This document shows positions 6,356 through 7,348 of a stretch of DNA of 7,348 nucleotides, piece after piece. The number at the start of each line of letters is the position of its first letter. Position 1 is the stretch's first letter. A program made the translations under genes and the position numbers. Source of the DNA: Verrucomicrobiota bacterium (GTDB lineage: Bacteria > Verrucomicrobiota > Verrucomicrobiia > Limisphaerales > CAIQOK01); the NCBI GenBank assembly GCA_025363535.1, contig JANYDP010000593.1, forward strand, positions 1-7,348, in the 5' to 3' direction. The notes under the pieces are model-generated. The model saw only the letters and a program-made list of their open reading frames with translations, was not told where the DNA came from and made no database searches.

Positions 6356-6996
6356 GCAAAGGCCTGTTCATCACCTTCGAAGGCACGGAAGGCTGCGGCA
6401 AATCCACGCAGGTTTCCCTCCTCGCCGAACACTTGCGCTCGTTGGGAAAAACTGTCCGCACCTTGCGCGAACCCGGCGGCACGCCCATCGGCGAAGAAAT
6501 CCGCCACACCCTCAAACACAGCAAGGACAACCACGCGATGACCGCCGAGGCGGAGTTGCTCCTGATGAATGCCAGCCGCGCGCAAATTGTCCGCGAGGTC
6601 ATCCGCCCCGCGCTGGCCAAAGGTGAGATTATTTTGTGTGACCGGTTTTATGATTCCACCACGGCGTATCAAGGCTACGGCCGCCAACTGGATTTGAAAA
6701 TAGTCGCCGCGATCATTGGCGTGGCCGTCGGCGACACGCGTCCGGATTTGACCCTGCTGCTGCAAGTCCCGCCCGCCGTCAGCGCGGAACGACTGCTCGC
6801 GCGCCAGTCCACCATGCCGTTTGTGCGCGACCGGATTGAAGAAGCGGACCGGAGTTTTTTTGAACGCGTGGCCAGGGGTTACCAAGCCATCGCCGCCGCC
6901 GAACCAAAACGGGTTCGCCCGATTGAGGCCAGCGGGAGCATTGAGATCATTCAAGCCGCCATCTGGCAGCAGGTCGAATTGATTTTGCCCGGATGA
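6352..6996 (+). CDS. tmk: Thymidylate kinase (dTMP kinase)
   Basis: Phosphorylates dTMP to dTDP with ATP, an essential step in dTTP synthesis in the cytoplasm. With the GTG start at 6352 the protein has 214 residues, normal for bacterial Tmk, and begins VSKGLFITFEG, matching the family's N-terminus. The P-loop GTEGCGKST is at 11–19, the REPGGTPIGEEIR substrate segment at 39–51, DRFYDSTTAYQGYGR at 97–111, and the LID region with Arg151, Arg159 and Arg161 (FVRDRIEEADRSFFERV) at about 150–172. These LID arginines fit the bacterial type in which the LID rather than the P-loop supplies the catalytic Arg. GTG overlaps the cysS TGA as GTGA. An ATG at 6307 would add 15 residues inside cysS with no family match and is rejected. 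No Shine–Dalgarno is seen, so translational coupling to cysS is likely. Confidence 0.96.
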   Translation: MSKGLFITFEGTEGCGKSTQVSLLAEHLRSLGKTVRTLREPGGTPIGEEIRHTLKHSKDNHAMTAEAELLLMNASRAQIVREVIRPALAKGEIILCDRFYDSTTAYQGYGRQLDLKIVAAIIGVAVGDTRPDLTLLLQVPPAVSAERLLARQSTMPFVRDRIEEADRSFFERVARGYQAIAAAEPKRVRPIEASGSIEIIQAAIWQQVELILPG

Positions 6997-7027
6997 CTCC
7001 CGCTGCTTTTTGTTGTAACTTCAACCC

Positions 7028-7348
7028 ATGATTAAAGAAACCATCAGCAGTATCGAGGCAAAGATTCAAAGCACTGACACCCTTCAAGAAGAGAAGAAAC
7101 GGGAATTGCTGCAACTGCTCGGCACATTGAAATCCGAAGTGGCCACCCTCTCCGAGACCCACGGCGAACAGGCGCGCAGCATCGCCGGCTTCACGGAAAT
7201 GTCGGCGCACGAAGCCACGCGCTCGGAGCAGAACCCGGAGTTGTTGGAGCTGTCGCTGAAAGGGCTGTCCTCGTCCGTTTCCGGGTTTGAAAAATCTCAT
7301 CCGCGCCTCGTCCAGATCGCCAACTCCATCAGTCAGACGCTGTCAGAT
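7028..7348 (+). CDS. DUF4404-like small helical protein, partial (C-terminus cut)
   Basis: An ATG at 7028 opens a frame of 107 codons that runs off the right edge, 31 bases after the tmk stop. The first 50 residues are charged and heptad-like (IKETISSIEAKIQ, then LQEEKKRELLQLLGTLKSEVATL), predicting an α-helical hairpin or coiled coil. No signal peptide or membrane segment is present and there is no cysteine. The ending FEKSHPRLVQIANSISQTLSD resembles the FExxHPxLxxxxNxIxxxL pattern of DUF4404 proteins, so only a few residues are probably missing. The function of that family is unknown. No Shine–Dalgarno precedes the ATG. It could be read through from cysS–tmk, but a separate promoter inside the end of tmk cannot be excluded. 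Confidence 0.75.
   Translation, partial: MIKETISSIEAKIQSTDTLQEEKKRELLQLLGTLKSEVATLSETHGEQARSIAGFTEMSAHEATRSEQNPELLELSLKGLSSSVSGFEKSHPRLVQIANSISQTLSD

Overview
The window looks like a chromosomal segment from the Planctomycetota–Verrucomicrobiota side of the PVC superphylum, and Verrucomicrobiota (Pedosphaera/Limisphaerales-like) is the better guess. The main evidence is a gene pair found in great paralogous numbers in those phyla: a planctomycete-type cytochrome c/DUF1549/DUF1553 protein followed by a DUF1501 protein. Supporting evidence is the roughly 60% GC of most genes and the near absence of Shine–Dalgarno sequences. This assignment is inference; no rRNA or other phylogenetic marker was compared.

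Layout. Positions 1–3910 (minus strand) hold a two-gene unit. A large secreted c-type-haem protein (PSCyt1–PSCyt2–LamG–PSD1) is followed, with a 4-base ATGA stop/start overlap, by the N-terminal 228 residues of a Tat-exported DUF1501 protein that runs off the left edge. Positions 3911–4098 are non-coding, with several short inverted repeats and a strong 13-bp GC-rich hairpin that reads as the terminator of the next gene. Positions 4099–4737 (minus) encode a 212-residue secreted protein of unknown function, with the only good ribosome-binding site in the window. Positions 4738–4909 are a divergent intergenic region. Positions 4910–7348 (plus) carry a housekeeping cluster: cysS (cysteinyl-tRNA synthetase), tmk (thymidylate kinase, starting at a GTG that overlaps the cysS stop), and, after a 31-base gap, a DUF4404-like small helical protein cut by the right edge.

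How the genes relate. The two leftmost products are both predicted to leave the cytoplasm by different routes, the haem protein by Sec and the DUF1501 protein by Tat. They presumably act together in the periplasm, but their reaction is unknown. cysS and tmk are ordinary essential genes, tightly spaced and probably co-transcribed.

The most unusual feature is a sharp composition change inside cysS. From just after the KMSKS loop to the end of the gene (about 5761–6310), GC falls from about 60% to about 44% and codons shift to A/T-ending forms, while the reading frame and CysRS-like sequence stay intact. GC returns to 60% or more at tmk. This suggests domain-level recombination or an assembly chimera. 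I found no CRISPR array, tRNA, rRNA, insertion sequence or clear defence system, and nothing I would call a new biological system with confidence.
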